A DNA stretch of 64,000 bases from Ensifer sp. PDNC004 (GCF_016919405.1 NZ_CP070353.1:992001-1056000), one strand, 5' to 3'; shown: positions 16,318-25,095, counted from the stretch's first letter. Numbers and translations: made by a program. Notes: a model not told the origin generated them from the sequence alone.

Positions 16318-16938
16318 TCAGCCGAACCAAACCCTGCTAATCCGCCCGCTATCGAGCACAATGTTCACACGCTGCGGGGAATAGTCGAGGTTAATCGGGT
16401 CACCCTCATTGTAGACGCGGCAATGGCGTCCAATGAGTTCGCTAATTTGCGTTGGCGACGCTCCGACCTGTGTCAGTGCTGCCACCACGTTTGTGAAAGC
16501 TCTAGACGCCGCATCGGCAGAGCCCGTCGCTAACGCGACCCATGGCCACGGGACGAAACGATCACCGGACCACTCGCCGTCTTTTGTGGGCCAAGGGAAA
16601 ATTGGCCCGTCTCCGTCTCCTTTAAGCGGCCATGGCGTTATAGGGTCGTCGGGATCGAGCATGATCCTAGTATCTGGGTGCACTTCAAAGCCTGAGGGCC
16701 CTGCCACGCCGGAGAACAGAAGATGAAGCCCTTCCGGCGTTATTTTGTAGGCGTTCAAGTTGCCAGTGGGGCGCCCACACATAGTGGGAACCGGCCCTTT
16801 CGGCGGCCACTTTGCTTCATCTAGGATGTTCCGAGCCCCGATCAACTTCACCAAATGCTCTCGCATTTCCGCGAGCGTCTCTTTGGCTGGTTGGCACTGA
16901 ATGGTGCCGTCTGCCTTGTATACCCAAATCTCAGTCAT
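16318..16938 (-). CDS. Accessory protein with I78-inhibitor-like C-terminal domain
   Basis: A 206-residue protein with ATG 16938 and a strong GGAGGGG site. The last 50 residues resemble peptidase inhibitor I78 proteins: SELIGRHCRVYNEG, then INLDYSPQRVNIVLD and GRISRVWFG, following the family pattern of a small fold ending in DYR-x-x-R-x-N-x-x-x-D and a final aromatic/Cys-Gly. Residues 1-150 are unfamiliar, with many Pro, Trp and Gly (GPIFPWPTKDGEWSG). There is no signal peptide, so it is probably cytoplasmic. The gene is inserted between connector and gpF genes in the virion operon, which suggests an accessory gene. Function as a protease inhibitor is only inferred. Confidence 0.65.
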   Translation of the reverse strand: MTEIWVYKADGTIQCQPAKETLAEMREHLVKLIGARNILDEAKWPPKGPVPTMCGRPTGNLNAYKITPEGLHLLFSGVAGPSGFEVHPDTRIMLDPDDPITPWPLKGDGDGPIFPWPTKDGEWSGDRFVPWPWVALATGSADAASRAFTNVVAALTQVGASPTQISELIGRHCRVYNEGDPINLDYSPQRVNIVLDSGRISRVWFG

Positions 16939-17005
16939 TGACCCCTCCTTAACAAGCAGTTGCATATCAATTCAATCACAACCACATGAAAAAGCGAGTC
17001 CTAAT

Positions 17006-17362
17006 TTACACCACCCTTCCTTGGACGATGAACACGACGTTGGTCACGCCGTCGAACTTGTTCGGGTCTCCCGCCACGATGGCGTAGTCAGTACCGTTGG
17101 CGGAGACGACGTCGCCGACGGTCGGCTCGATCGAGAGACCGACGGCACTGATGTAGATTTGGACGTCTCCCGCCAAAATCACCGTGCCGTTGACATACTT
17201 TGCCTCGTAGGCCATCGGGACGAGCGTGGCCGGGTATGACGTAACGACAGGGTCGCCGCCTAAGACCGGGTCCGGTGGTGCTACCCGCTTCACGGCGCCG
17301 GCCTGGCCGAACTCGGTGATGAGCTCCCGGGCCATCTCCTGCATTTCGCTGTAGAACGACAT
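17006..17362 (-). CDS. Head completion / closure protein
   Basis: A 118-residue protein, helical at first (YSEMQEMARELITEFG) and then beta-rich (VILAGDVQIYISAVGL), consistent with head closure (stopper) proteins of siphophages. It starts at ATG 17362, overlapping the stop of the upstream connector gene. Expected to close the portal after packaging and to link it to the tail. Assignment is by order and size, without a specific motif. Confidence 0.6.
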   Translation of the reverse strand: MSFYSEMQEMARELITEFGQAGAVKRVAPPDPVLGGDPVVTSYPATLVPMAYEAKYVNGTVILAGDVQIYISAVGLSIEPTVGDVVSANGTDYAIVAGDPNKFDGVTNVVFIVQGRVV

Positions 17363-17874
17363 CAGAAACGATCCAGCGTGAATGTGCCGCCCTTGCTGGT
17401 GTCTGGCGTGAGGAGGCAGCGAAGCGCGTCCTCAACCGCCGTCAGCACCGGGCGCAGGCTTTCAATGGTGATCGGCACGCCCTCTTCCGGGCTGAAGAAC
17501 TCGCGCTCGAGGTTCCCGACCTTCTGGCGCTTGACCGACTTGCCGAGCGTGAGTGTCGGCGTGGAGGCGCCGGGAGTCAGCAACTCGGCGAGAGCCAGCG
17601 CATAAGCTGCCGTCTCGACCTCGGGCGGCGTTTCGTTTTCCGGGACAGGTTCTTTGGCGCAGTGATCGACGGCGCCAACACGCGGCCATGCACGAACCTG
17701 TGCCCGGGTCGCCTTCTTACCGGGGAAGCGTGGGCCATAGATGCCGTCCAATGCTTCGGACGCCCGGAGGAGCGCGGCCTCGCGCTGCGGGTCGGTCACC
17801 GTGCCAGCAGACCACGCCGCGTTGCCACGTGCCTCATGATAGGCCAGCGCGCCCGCCAAGGTGCCGTAGAACAT
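17362..17874 (-). CDS. Head-tail connector (adaptor-like) protein
   Basis: A 170-residue helical protein starting MFYGTLAGALAYHEARG. It has the all-helical make-up of connector proteins of the HK97 gp6/DnaT-like class, which form a ring under the portal. A GTG lies one codon before ATG 17874; ATG is preferred because it overlaps the upstream stop. It sits between the protein at 17874-18299 and the closure protein. Confidence 0.65.
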   Translation of the reverse strand: MFYGTLAGALAYHEARGNAAWSAGTVTDPQREAALLRASEALDGIYGPRFPGKKATRAQVRAWPRVGAVDHCAKEPVPENETPPEVETAAYALALAELLTPGASTPTLTLGKSVKRQKVGNLEREFFSPEEGVPITIESLRPVLTAVEDALRCLLTPDTSKGGTFTLDRF

Positions 17875-18299
17875 CACTTGTCCCGCTCTTCGCGAGCCAA
17901 CTCGCGCAGCGCTGAAAGATCCTCAATGCCGTCGTGGGGATCGAACTCGACTTGCATAGCTTCCAGGTCGGCGGCAATCTCGCGGCGCGTCAGGCCATTG
18001 GCTGCCTTTTCTTCCGAAATAGCTTCGGCGAGCTTCGCATTCACCGTTTCGAGGTCCCAGCCGTTGAACGGACGCTTGCCGAATACTTCGAGGTATCGGG
18101 TGCGAGCAGTGTTGAGGTCGTCGCCATCAGCCGGCTTGGAACCGCGGTCCTTCCTGCCTTCGCCCTCGTCGACTGCCGTCTCTCGCCGATCCGGATCGAA
18201 CCGGGCGTCAATGATCTTAAAGCCGGAGGCGAGCAGTTCGCGCTTGCGCTCCATCGAGACGGGATGCGGCTCATAAATGACTTCACGTTGTTTCGTCAT
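17874..18299 (-). CDS. Hypothetical protein downstream of major capsid
   Basis: A 141-residue charged, helical protein starting MTKQREVIYEPHPVSMERKR at ATG 18299, 58 bases after the major capsid gene. The middle is acidic and disordered (DRRETAVDEGEGRKDRGSK). C-terminal helices are rich in E, A and L. In other siphophages this position is often occupied by a small head protein or decoration-assembly factor. I do not recognise it. Confidence 0.65.
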   Translation of the reverse strand: MTKQREVIYEPHPVSMERKRELLASGFKIIDARFDPDRRETAVDEGEGRKDRGSKPADGDDLNTARTRYLEVFGKRPFNGWDLETVNAKLAEAISEEKAANGLTRREIAADLEAMQVEFDPHDGIEDLSALRELAREERDK

Positions 18300-18357
18300 G
18301 TCTCTGTTCCTCAACGGAGAATGGAGACGAGGCGCGCCAGAGCCCGCCCCGTTTCGG

Positions 18358-19326
18358 TTACTTGGTCGCGTCGCCGATGGTGATGACACCAGCGGTGTGC
18401 TTGATGTCGGTCGCGACCTTGTCCCAGTTCGAGCCGGTGGCGAGTTCCGCGTCGGTCGGCGACTTGCCGCCGTTGCCTTCGTCCCAGGTGTAGCCCTTGA
18501 GACCGAGGCCGAACGAATAGTCCACCTGCAGCGTGGTCTCGATGCGGGTCTGGCCGTTCTTCGTCTCGATATTCGAGATGATGTCGCGGCTGTCCGAGAC
18601 GGTGGCGGCGTTGGCGACCAGCGAGAGCACCTTGAGCTTGTTCGGCGTGCCCGCCTCGTAGAGGGCGGGTGCGTCGGTGACGACGACCATCTTGCCGAGG
18701 ATGTCGACGACGCGAACGTTGGCAGCCTGGAAAAGCTGCTGGGCGTTGCCGAGGTTGAGACCGATGAGCTTGTGATAGGCCGTGCCGTTCATCACCTGCG
18801 TGATGAGATTGCCGGAATGGTCGCCGAACTTCGCGTGACCGTCGTTCATGGTGACGTAGCTGACACCGAGGGTGGCCGATACATCATTGGTGGCGCCGGC
18901 CTGGTTGCTGATCGCGGCTACAAGCGCCGAAACAGCGGTGTTGAGCTGGTCGCGAAGCAGCGCCTCGGCGAAATTGCGGGATGCAACCTCGATGCCCTCG
19001 GCGGTCGGCTTGTCGAGCCAGGTCATCTGCGACGGCTCGTAACGAACCGGGCCGAAACCGCCGGCTACCTTGACCGACGAATGCTTGAGCTGCGTCAGGT
19101 CGGTGGCCGAAGCGCTGGCCTGTGCAGCATATCGGTCAACGCGGCGCTGCGCCGAGTGGATGGCGGCGTAGAACGATTCCTGAAGGAAGTCGCCCTCGAA
19201 ACCTTCCGTGGTCAGGCGGATAGCGCCGCCGGAAGCCGCGTTGAACTTTTCCACCATCTGCGCGAGCGTCTCGATGGTGGCGGGCATGAAATACTTATTG
19301 AAGACCTGCATCTGCGCGAGAGACAT
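18358..19326 (-). CDS. Major capsid protein
   Basis: A 322-residue protein with ordinary capsid features: N-terminal helices (SLAQMQVFNKYFMPATIETL), a central beta-rich part and a C-terminal domain with GYTWDEGNGGKSPTDAELA near the end. It follows a scaffold-like gene (19449-20165), and the order portal, scaffold, capsid, connector is standard. I judge it an HK97-fold shell protein, although no family name is certain. It is unrelated in sequence to the second capsid gene at 61800, showing that the window carries two phages. Confidence 0.82.
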   Translation of the reverse strand: MSLAQMQVFNKYFMPATIETLAQMVEKFNAASGGAIRLTTEGFEGDFLQESFYAAIHSAQRRVDRYAAQASASATDLTQLKHSSVKVAGGFGPVRYEPSQMTWLDKPTAEGIEVASRNFAEALLRDQLNTAVSALVAAISNQAGATNDVSATLGVSYVTMNDGHAKFGDHSGNLITQVMNGTAYHKLIGLNLGNAQQLFQAANVRVVDILGKMVVVTDAPALYEAGTPNKLKVLSLVANAATVSDSRDIISNIETKNGQTRIETTLQVDYSFGLGLKGYTWDEGNGGKSPTDAELATGSNWDKVATDIKHTAGVITIGDATK

Positions 19327-19448
19327 GGCCTGATCCTTTCTGTTTCCGTGATTTTGGTTTGGAGGTGGATGCGGGCATTGCCCAGATGCCCGTCACCTCG
19401 TTGAGATCACGGGTTTGCGCCGGAATGGCGCGGATGTGTCAGGAGAAG

Positions 19449-20165
19449 TTAGGCCTCAAGCTCCGGGAACTTCGCCGCGATTGCCGCGGTACGAGCCTTG
19501 GTGTCGCCGCCGAAATCGCCCTTCGTCTTCTGCTGCTGATGGCCGCTGTCATTGCCCTTGGCATTGTCGCCTTTGGCTGGCGCCACGAAGGATTTACCCT
19601 CGTCGCCGGCCGCCCAGCGCTTGACCGCTTCGGCGATGCCCATGGGGCCGAGACCGATGTCCATCGAGGCGTCGTCGGTGTCCATGGCGACACGCGGCTC
19701 CAGGAGCGCGCGGGCCGCCTTGACGAACGACGGATTGGTGATGCCCGAGGATGAAAGCGCGTCGGTCAGTTCGGCGTTAATCTTCGCCTTCTTGCCCTTC
19801 GTGACTTCGCCTTCGTACTTGCCCTTCCAGTCGTCGCGCTCGCCCTCAAGGGTCTTGCGCAGTTCGACTAGCTGGCGCTGGTGCGCGGCGTCGTCGGTCT
19901 TGCCGTCCTTCAGCTTCTTCCACGTTTCCGCGTCGAAGTCGTCGGGCGCTGCCTTCTTCTTCGCATCCGAAAGCTCGCCCTTGACGGTGGCGAGGTCGGT
20001 TTTCGTGCGCTCGTAGGCATTGGCGAGGGGAAGAACGTCGCGGTGACCGCGGACGCTGTCGGCGTCGGTGTCGAGATGGAACTTGCCGTCCGAATGCTCG
20101 ACATAAAGCGCCTTCAGGGCCTCGTCGACGTTGTCGAGCGAGTCCAGAACGAGTTTCAGGGCCAT
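19449..20165 (-). CDS. Scaffold protein
   Basis: A 238-residue highly charged, helical protein: residues 40-150 contain long runs of K, D, E, A and T (coiled-coil-like: ERDDWKGKYEGEVTKGKKAK), and the C-terminus is basic and helical (TKARTAAIAAKFPELEA). This is the profile of scaffolding proteins, which form the internal core during shell assembly and are then expelled or cut. It lies between portal and major capsid genes. The ATG is at 20165 with a loosely spaced AAGGAGATAAG site. Confidence 0.8.
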   Translation of the reverse strand: MALKLVLDSLDNVDEALKALYVEHSDGKFHLDTDADSVRGHRDVLPLANAYERTKTDLATVKGELSDAKKKAAPDDFDAETWKKLKDGKTDDAAHQRQLVELRKTLEGERDDWKGKYEGEVTKGKKAKINAELTDALSSSGITNPSFVKAARALLEPRVAMDTDDASMDIGLGPMGIAEAVKRWAAGDEGKSFVAPAKGDNAKGNDSGHQQQKTKGDFGGDTKARTAAIAAKFPELEA

Positions 20166-20213
20166 TGGCCTTATCTCCTTTGGGTGTTGGTTGCTGCCGG
20201 GTTCCGGCCTGAT

Positions 20214-21566
20214 TTAGACGAGGGCTGCCCGCCGCTCGTCTTCTGCGCCCTCGGGATCGATGAGGGCGAATTCCTCGTCCGCGTCACGCTCGGGCGAGAA
20301 GATCCCGCCAGCCTGGCCGCGTTCGTAGAAGGTCTCCCAGGACATGCCGCCCTGGGTGTAGACGGTGAACAATTGCGCGAAGTCGGCCGCCGACATGGTG
20401 CTGTCGAGCAGATCCTTGGGCGGCGTGACGACGATGTCGCTGTCATCGAGCCCCTTCATGCGCGCGGCTGCCTTCAAACCGCGCTCGAGCAAAGCGGCCG
20501 AGACCTGCGATATGCTCTGGAGGTTGGCGGTTTCGCTGGCGAACCGGAGACGCCTCGCCTCGCCGCTCTCCTGTGTGGACTTCTCCTGCTCGAACATGCG
20601 AGCGCCAGCCATCACGGCTGCTTCGACCTGCTTCTCGATGGCTGCTTCATGCGCCTCGATGCCCGAGCAGGTCGGCGACACGTATTTCAGGTCTGGGGTG
20701 ACGGTATCGTTGCCCATCATCTGGTGAACGACGCCGGCGCCGACCGTCTTCGGCGCTTCGCCGTTGATCGCGACAAGGGTCTCCTGCCCGGACATGAAAA
20801 GCTGCCAGCGCCAGTCAGCGGAAAGCTGGTAGGCGTTAATGATGGCATTCGCGATGCCGATCAGCGGCGGCGTCTCGATCGCCGGGACCACATCACGGGC
20901 ATTGCCGACATAGAACGGCACGAAATCGAGACGCTGACCGCCGAGGGCGGCGGGCTCGCTGACGCTGATCGTGTCCAGGCTTTCACCTTCGTAGACGGTC
21001 GACACGTAGAGCCCATCGACCAGTTCAAGGACGCGGAATTTGGGGTTGTCCTTCCATTCAAAGCCGGAGCGCTTCTTGCCGCTCTCGTCCATGACGAAGA
21101 AATCGCGGTCCCAATTGATGATGCTGTCTCCGGCATATCCGGCAAGGAAAGGCTCGCCGCCGTCAGCCGGTGCAGTCGTCAGCACGCCATAACGGCCGAG
21201 CCAGAGCAAATATCGTGTGATCCGGCGGTGGAAAGCCTCAAGGCTCATGCCCTCGCCGTCCGCATTCTCCCAGATCGACGACAGGCCGTCCGGGACGGTG
21301 ATCTGCGTTTCCTTGGCGTGGATGATGCCGATCATGGCCGCGACAGACGGCGCCAGCAATTCCGGCACGATCGCGCGCAACTTGTAGGCCCTGTTATAGG
21401 CCTCCTCCCCGCCATCTGGCATAGACTTGAAGCCGGAAGGCATCGGCAGATAGCGAACGCCCTCGCGCTTGACCGCGCGCTGGCCCTGCATCGTATTCCG
21501 CATCAGGCACCAATCGGCGATCCGATCCGGGGTGATGTCCGGGTGCGTCGTCTTCACATCTTGCAT
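20214..21566 (-). CDS. Portal protein (DUF4055)
   Basis: A 450-residue protein from ATG 21566 (MQDVKTTHPDI), overlapping the terminase stop as ATGA. It has the features of DUF4055 portal-like proteins: N-terminal WCLMRNTMQG and REGVRYLPMPSGF, then a long helical/strand body with FVPFYVGNARDVVPA, LIGIANAIINAYQLSADWRWQ and FASETANLQSIS. The protein forms the dodecameric DNA gate at one capsid vertex. It directly follows the terminase, as expected. Confidence 0.87.
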   Translation of the reverse strand: MQDVKTTHPDITPDRIADWCLMRNTMQGQRAVKREGVRYLPMPSGFKSMPDGGEEAYNRAYKLRAIVPELLAPSVAAMIGIIHAKETQITVPDGLSSIWENADGEGMSLEAFHRRITRYLLWLGRYGVLTTAPADGGEPFLAGYAGDSIINWDRDFFVMDESGKKRSGFEWKDNPKFRVLELVDGLYVSTVYEGESLDTISVSEPAALGGQRLDFVPFYVGNARDVVPAIETPPLIGIANAIINAYQLSADWRWQLFMSGQETLVAINGEAPKTVGAGVVHQMMGNDTVTPDLKYVSPTCSGIEAHEAAIEKQVEAAVMAGARMFEQEKSTQESGEARRLRFASETANLQSISQVSAALLERGLKAAARMKGLDDSDIVVTPPKDLLDSTMSAADFAQLFTVYTQGGMSWETFYERGQAGGIFSPERDADEEFALIDPEGAEDERRAALV

Positions 21567-23032
21567 CAGAAAAGCCCCTGGACCGCCGTTGTCGTGCTGC
21601 TTGGCTGACGTTTCGTCGTCAGTTCGGTGAACGCGCGAGAGGCCGCGTCGATCTGGTCTTTCCATTTCCCGGTCGGGAAGCTCTCTGCCTCAGTCAAAAA
21701 CGCCTCATTCCATGCTCCCTGAATCAGGAAGACATTGCCGGCCTCGGCTTGCGCTGCGAGCGGAAGAGCACGGGTTTCCTTGTCACCCGTCTCCGGGCTG
21801 GCGTGGTAGTCATGCCCCACAAGGACGTGACGCAGTATATGCTGCGCTTGTGCTTTGCCCGCTTGTCCCGGGTCTTGCGGGATCGATCCGCGCACCTGGC
21901 CGTGCTCTGCCCTATCTTGATCGGCCGTGTTTCGCAGGAGCTTCTCGACCGCCATCGGCCCGACTTGTTCGCGCACCATGTTGGCGATGATGAATCGGCC
22001 ATCCGGCGCCAGCGCCATCAAGCAGCCCGCTGTCGCTGCCGCTTCCTCGTCTTCCGTCGCCGCCAAGTCCCAACCGCGGACGAAACGGCATCCGGTCGGA
22101 AGCGCCTTCACCATGCCGAACCACGAACGCTTGAACAGGCCGCCGCCACGCGGGACCGGGCGCTGTTGCAACTGGCCGGCGGAGGCATAGCTTCCAAGCG
22201 TGCGCTCGAGCAGATCAACCTGCTCCTTCGGGAAGCGCTCCGGAAAGAGCAGTTCCCCGGCCTTCGTTCGCGGATCCGCGAAGTATGGCGTGACGCATCG
22301 CCGATCAGGCTCAAACCGCATCGGAAGCATGAGATGGATGTACGGTAGCCCCTTCGAGAGGATCAGCCCGGACGTGTCCCGCTCGTGTAGCCGCTGCATG
22401 ATGACGACGATTGCGGATTCGTCGTTGTTTACGCGCGTTGGAAGCGCTTCAAGAAATGTCCGCTCCGCGGCGAGCAATTCGGCATCACTATTCGCATCAT
22501 CGGCAGAGAGCGGGTCGTCGAGGATCACTCGATCGCCGCGAGAGCCGGTCATGCTCTGGAAAGCCATCGCCTCGCGAAAGCCCGTCCGATCGTTCTCGAA
22601 TTTCGTCTTCGCGTTCTGGTCGGTGGTCAGGGCGATTGGCCAACGATCTTGATACCACTCCGACTGGATGAGCCGGCGGCATTTCAGGTTATCGCGGATC
22701 GCCAGATCCTGCTTGTGCGCCGTCGAGAGGAAGCGCTTTTCAGGCTGCCCGAGCGGTCCCCACTCCCACGCCGGCCAAATGACGCCGGTCAAGAGCGACT
22801 TCATCGTGCCAGGCGGTACGTTCATAAGGAGGAGTTTAATTTCCCCCCGGCTGACGGCTTCCAGGTGTGCGCAGATCGCGTCGAGCGCCCAGCCCCATTT
22901 CAACGGTGTTGCTGGCTCAAGGATATGCCACGCCCGTCTGGCGAACTCGGCGAGCGACCTCTTGCAGGCCCTCCGCTCAATCTCCCTTTCGATTTCTGTC
23001 AGCGGCGGCAGAGAGAGTTCGATACGCTTCAA
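21566..23032 (-). CDS. terL: Terminase large subunit
   Basis: A 488-residue packaging motor. Residues 71-79 (NVPPGTMKS) form the Walker A/adenine region of the ATPase, residues 168-173 (RVILDDP region) the Walker B with the catalytic acid, and the C-terminal half begins with the nuclease signature FVRGWDLAATED, where the first Asp is the expected metal ligand. The frame starts at TTG 23032, four codons after an in-frame stop, so a TTG start is needed; the gene overlaps the small subunit by 56 bases. Its length is normal for the family. It cuts concatemers and drives DNA into the head. Confidence 0.92.
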   Translation of the reverse strand: MKRIELSLPPLTEIEREIERRACKRSLAEFARRAWHILEPATPLKWGWALDAICAHLEAVSRGEIKLLLMNVPPGTMKSLLTGVIWPAWEWGPLGQPEKRFLSTAHKQDLAIRDNLKCRRLIQSEWYQDRWPIALTTDQNAKTKFENDRTGFREAMAFQSMTGSRGDRVILDDPLSADDANSDAELLAAERTFLEALPTRVNNDESAIVVIMQRLHERDTSGLILSKGLPYIHLMLPMRFEPDRRCVTPYFADPRTKAGELLFPERFPKEQVDLLERTLGSYASAGQLQQRPVPRGGGLFKRSWFGMVKALPTGCRFVRGWDLAATEDEEAAATAGCLMALAPDGRFIIANMVREQVGPMAVEKLLRNTADQDRAEHGQVRGSIPQDPGQAGKAQAQHILRHVLVGHDYHASPETGDKETRALPLAAQAEAGNVFLIQGAWNEAFLTEAESFPTGKWKDQIDAASRAFTELTTKRQPSSTTTAVQGLF

Positions 23033-23450
23033 GCTCTTCGTCCGTCATTGTGGCAAGATCGAAGGATGCCGGCTTCGGGCTCATGCTCCCATCGCTGCTC
23101 TTGTAGTCAAGCGAAGCGAGCTTCGGATGGACATAGGACGCAGCATCGCGAGCTGCATCCTGGGCCATTTGCCTAAACCCCGCTGTCTTCTTCACTTGAG
23201 CGAGTAGGAACTTGAACTGATCTTCCGGCGAGGCATCGGGGGCGACCTGCTCCGAGAACTGGTCAGCGGTCAGCCCTTCAAGCGTAGCCTCTGCATCGAT
23301 CGCTACCTGCTGGAAGTGCCTCATGTTGTCGAGCATGACATCGAGCGGGCTCATGCCCGTCGCCAATGCTCGCTCAGCAACCTCTCTGGTACGCTTGGTG
23401 ATGGCACCGGCAGGGCGGCCAGCGCCGTCACGTTTACCGCCTCGAGCCAT
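22977..23450 (-). CDS. terS: Terminase small subunit
   Basis: A 157-residue protein from ATG 23450 (MARGGKRDGAGRPAGAITKR). The start is the typical basic, Gly-rich opening (GGKRxGAGRPxG) of phage TerS proteins, followed by long helices with a TADQFSEQ segment. It recognises the packaging site and recruits TerL. It overlaps the terL start by 56 bases and is the first gene of the minus-strand late operon. A GGAAA site precedes the start. Confidence 0.85.
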   Translation of the reverse strand: MARGGKRDGAGRPAGAITKRTREVAERALATGMSPLDVMLDNMRHFQQVAIDAEATLEGLTADQFSEQVAPDASPEDQFKFLLAQVKKTAGFRQMAQDAARDAASYVHPKLASLDYKSSDGSMSPKPASFDLATMTDEELEAYRTLSAAADRNRKGD

Positions 23451-23537
23451 TTGATTTCCTTTGATTAAATTCAACGTAAGAACGAGGCTGAGCGAATTGC
23501 AACACGAGCAGCGGCGCTAATCAATTCTCCGCAAGGT

Positions 23538-23551
23538 GTGGTGGACACCAC
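23538..23551. promoter_or_regulatory. Palindrome upstream of terminase
   Basis: GTGGTG and CACCAC around a GA centre make a 14-base palindrome in the 217-base gap between divergent terS and the exported protein at 23668. It could be an operator for the late promoter or part of a packaging (cos/pac) site, which often lies beside terS. The rest of the gap (23451-23667) shows no other clear element. Confidence 0.35.
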
Positions 23552-23667
23552 CCTCAAACGCATTGCCGTGATCGCGACTTGCGCGCGCGATGAAGCGATC
23601 TTCAATTTCTACTAGACGGTGTAGTTACCAAGATGTAATTTACCTTATCCTAATCAAGGAGGCCGTC

Positions 23668-24069
23668 ATGGATCGTTTCTACAGACCCTTTGAATTAGCA
23701 CCCATTGCCATTGCAACAATTGCCGCTTTCGTGTGCGAGCCGCGCCAATCCTTCGCCCAAAGCGAAATGACGGCTCAGGTATGCGGCACGTCTGGGGCTT
23801 GCGCTCCTCTGGATCCTTTAACTGCCCTCGTCATTGTCGGAGTCAAAACCGTGATCGACGAATTAAACAAAGGCAAAGAGGGCTTCGGTCCGAACGGAGA
23901 ATTAGTAAAGGCCGTCAATACCGTGCTGGGGGATCTTAAGAGAGGAGGACTTGGCCCAAATAACGACTTGGTAAAGGCATTTGAGACTGCGAAGTCCGAT
24001 ATAATTAACGGACCAGGTGAAAACAACGATATTGTTAAATTCTTCAAGGGTATAAATATAAAATTTTGA
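23668..24069 (+). CDS. Exported accessory protein with GPN-x-D/E-L-V-K motifs
   Basis: A 133-residue protein from ATG 23668 with a strong AAGGAGG site. Residues 1-31 are a signal peptide (core LAPIAIATIAAFV, cleavage after SFA). A CGTSGAC segment could form a disulfide. The mature part carries repeats of a GPN-x-(D/E)-L-V-K pattern: GPNGELVKAVN, GPNNDLVKAFE and GENNDIVKFF. The adjacent gene at 24092 repeats the theme (GPNSEFNKI, GQNSELRKI). The gene is AT-richer than the virion genes. The two genes probably form an exported pair; I do not recognise the family. Confidence 0.7.
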   Translation: MDRFYRPFELAPIAIATIAAFVCEPRQSFAQSEMTAQVCGTSGACAPLDPLTALVIVGVKTVIDELNKGKEGFGPNGELVKAVNTVLGDLKRGGLGPNNDLVKAFETAKSDIINGPGENNDIVKFFKGINIKF

Positions 24070-24091
24070 CCTGTATTTATTGGAGGATAAA

Positions 24092-25048
24092 ATGCGAAAA
24101 ACAGTGATTGTTGCTGCTTTTGTTATATTATCTACTAACGCAAACGCTCAAGGTTTATTTGATTTTGCCGATCCGTGTAAAAAGGCCGAAGGCCAGTTCT
24201 CCGACGGCGTTGAGGCGGCTCGCGCCGGCGCCGACGCTTTGATCTACAAGTGGGATGCGCTGACATACCCCCCCGCAGAGATCGCGCCTCTCTACCGTGA
24301 TGCACTAATTGATAGTTTGGCAAAGTCGTGGCTTCAAAGCGAAACCTCTAAGCCACTAATTGAGATGGCGAAAAAGAACGACCCACAGTTCGAGCCGCTC
24401 AAGTTCTTCAAGGAATCAATTTACCCTCAAGCGGTTCCGCTTGAGCAAGAGCGAGAGTACATCCGACTTTTGTTCAAAGCCGATTATGCAGCCAGCATTC
24501 GTCCACGCCTCCTTGAGCAACGAAGTAAGGTCGAAGAGGAAATTCAGCAAAAGAAGGGCGAGCTGGACGATTCCTGCAAGCCGACAGTGGTTGATCAACT
24601 GCTGCGTGCTACGATCGGAAATGTCGCGAGCGCGGTCGACGCCAACTTTAAAGCGGCGGAGAACGAAAGCGGAGAGGTCGCAAAATCGGTCAGAGCATTA
24701 ACAGGTATCAGCCTGGGAGACATCCAAAAATATGGAATCGCTGGGGGGCCGAATAGCGAATTTAACAAAATTCTGGGTGGGCAAAACTCAGAACTCAGGA
24801 AGATCGTAGAGTTTTTGTCATTCAGTACTGGCGTCAATATTTTCAACGGCGGGGGATTTCCACAAGTAGTGATCCCCTTTGATCTCCCCAATATTCAACT
24901 AGACTTCCCGGATTTGCCACAATTCCCCCCAATTCAGGTTGACGTACCTAAGATAGAGCTACCGAAAGTCGACCTGCCCGAGATTAAGATTGAACCGCCG
25001 AAGATCGAACTTCCTCCGATACCCACAATCAAAATTGATTTGTTTTAG
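24092..25048 (+). CDS. Exported accessory protein with proline-rich beta-repeat tail
   Basis: A 318-residue protein from ATG 24092 (GGAGG site). Residues 1-19 are a signal peptide (MRKTVIVAAFVILSTNANA). The mature N-terminal part is helical with two Cys; residues about 215-245 contain GPNSEFNKI and GQNSELRKI, related to repeats in the preceding gene. The C-terminal 70 residues are a striking alternating chain of Pro with Ile/Leu/Val and acidic/Lys residues (VPKIELPKVDLPEIKI), ending IKIDLF. Such a tail resembles an extended wall- or surface-associated segment, or a C-terminal beta-signal ending in F. The function is unknown. Confidence 0.72.
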   Translation: MRKTVIVAAFVILSTNANAQGLFDFADPCKKAEGQFSDGVEAARAGADALIYKWDALTYPPAEIAPLYRDALIDSLAKSWLQSETSKPLIEMAKKNDPQFEPLKFFKESIYPQAVPLEQEREYIRLLFKADYAASIRPRLLEQRSKVEEEIQQKKGELDDSCKPTVVDQLLRATIGNVASAVDANFKAAENESGEVAKSVRALTGISLGDIQKYGIAGGPNSEFNKILGGQNSELRKIVEFLSFSTGVNIFNGGGFPQVVIPFDLPNIQLDFPDLPQFPPIQVDVPKIELPKVDLPEIKIEPPKIELPPIPTIKIDLF

Positions 25049-25067
25049 CAGGGCATTACAGGTCGAG

Positions 25068-25095
25068 GGCAGCGCGCACTATTCAGCGCGCTGCC
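25068..25095. terminator. Strong stem-loop between convergent genes
   Basis: GGCAGCGCGC and GCGCGCTGCC form a perfect 10-bp stem with an 8-base loop between the plus-strand exported gene (stop 25048) and the minus-strand gene ending at 25083, whose last codons it includes. There is no T-run. It is probably a bidirectional transcription barrier. Confidence 0.55.

Noticed and set aside
19881..21608. Long plus-strand frame (575 codons) opposite portal and scaffold genes
   Set aside because: Portal and scaffold features are clear on the minus strand; the plus frame is a shadow.
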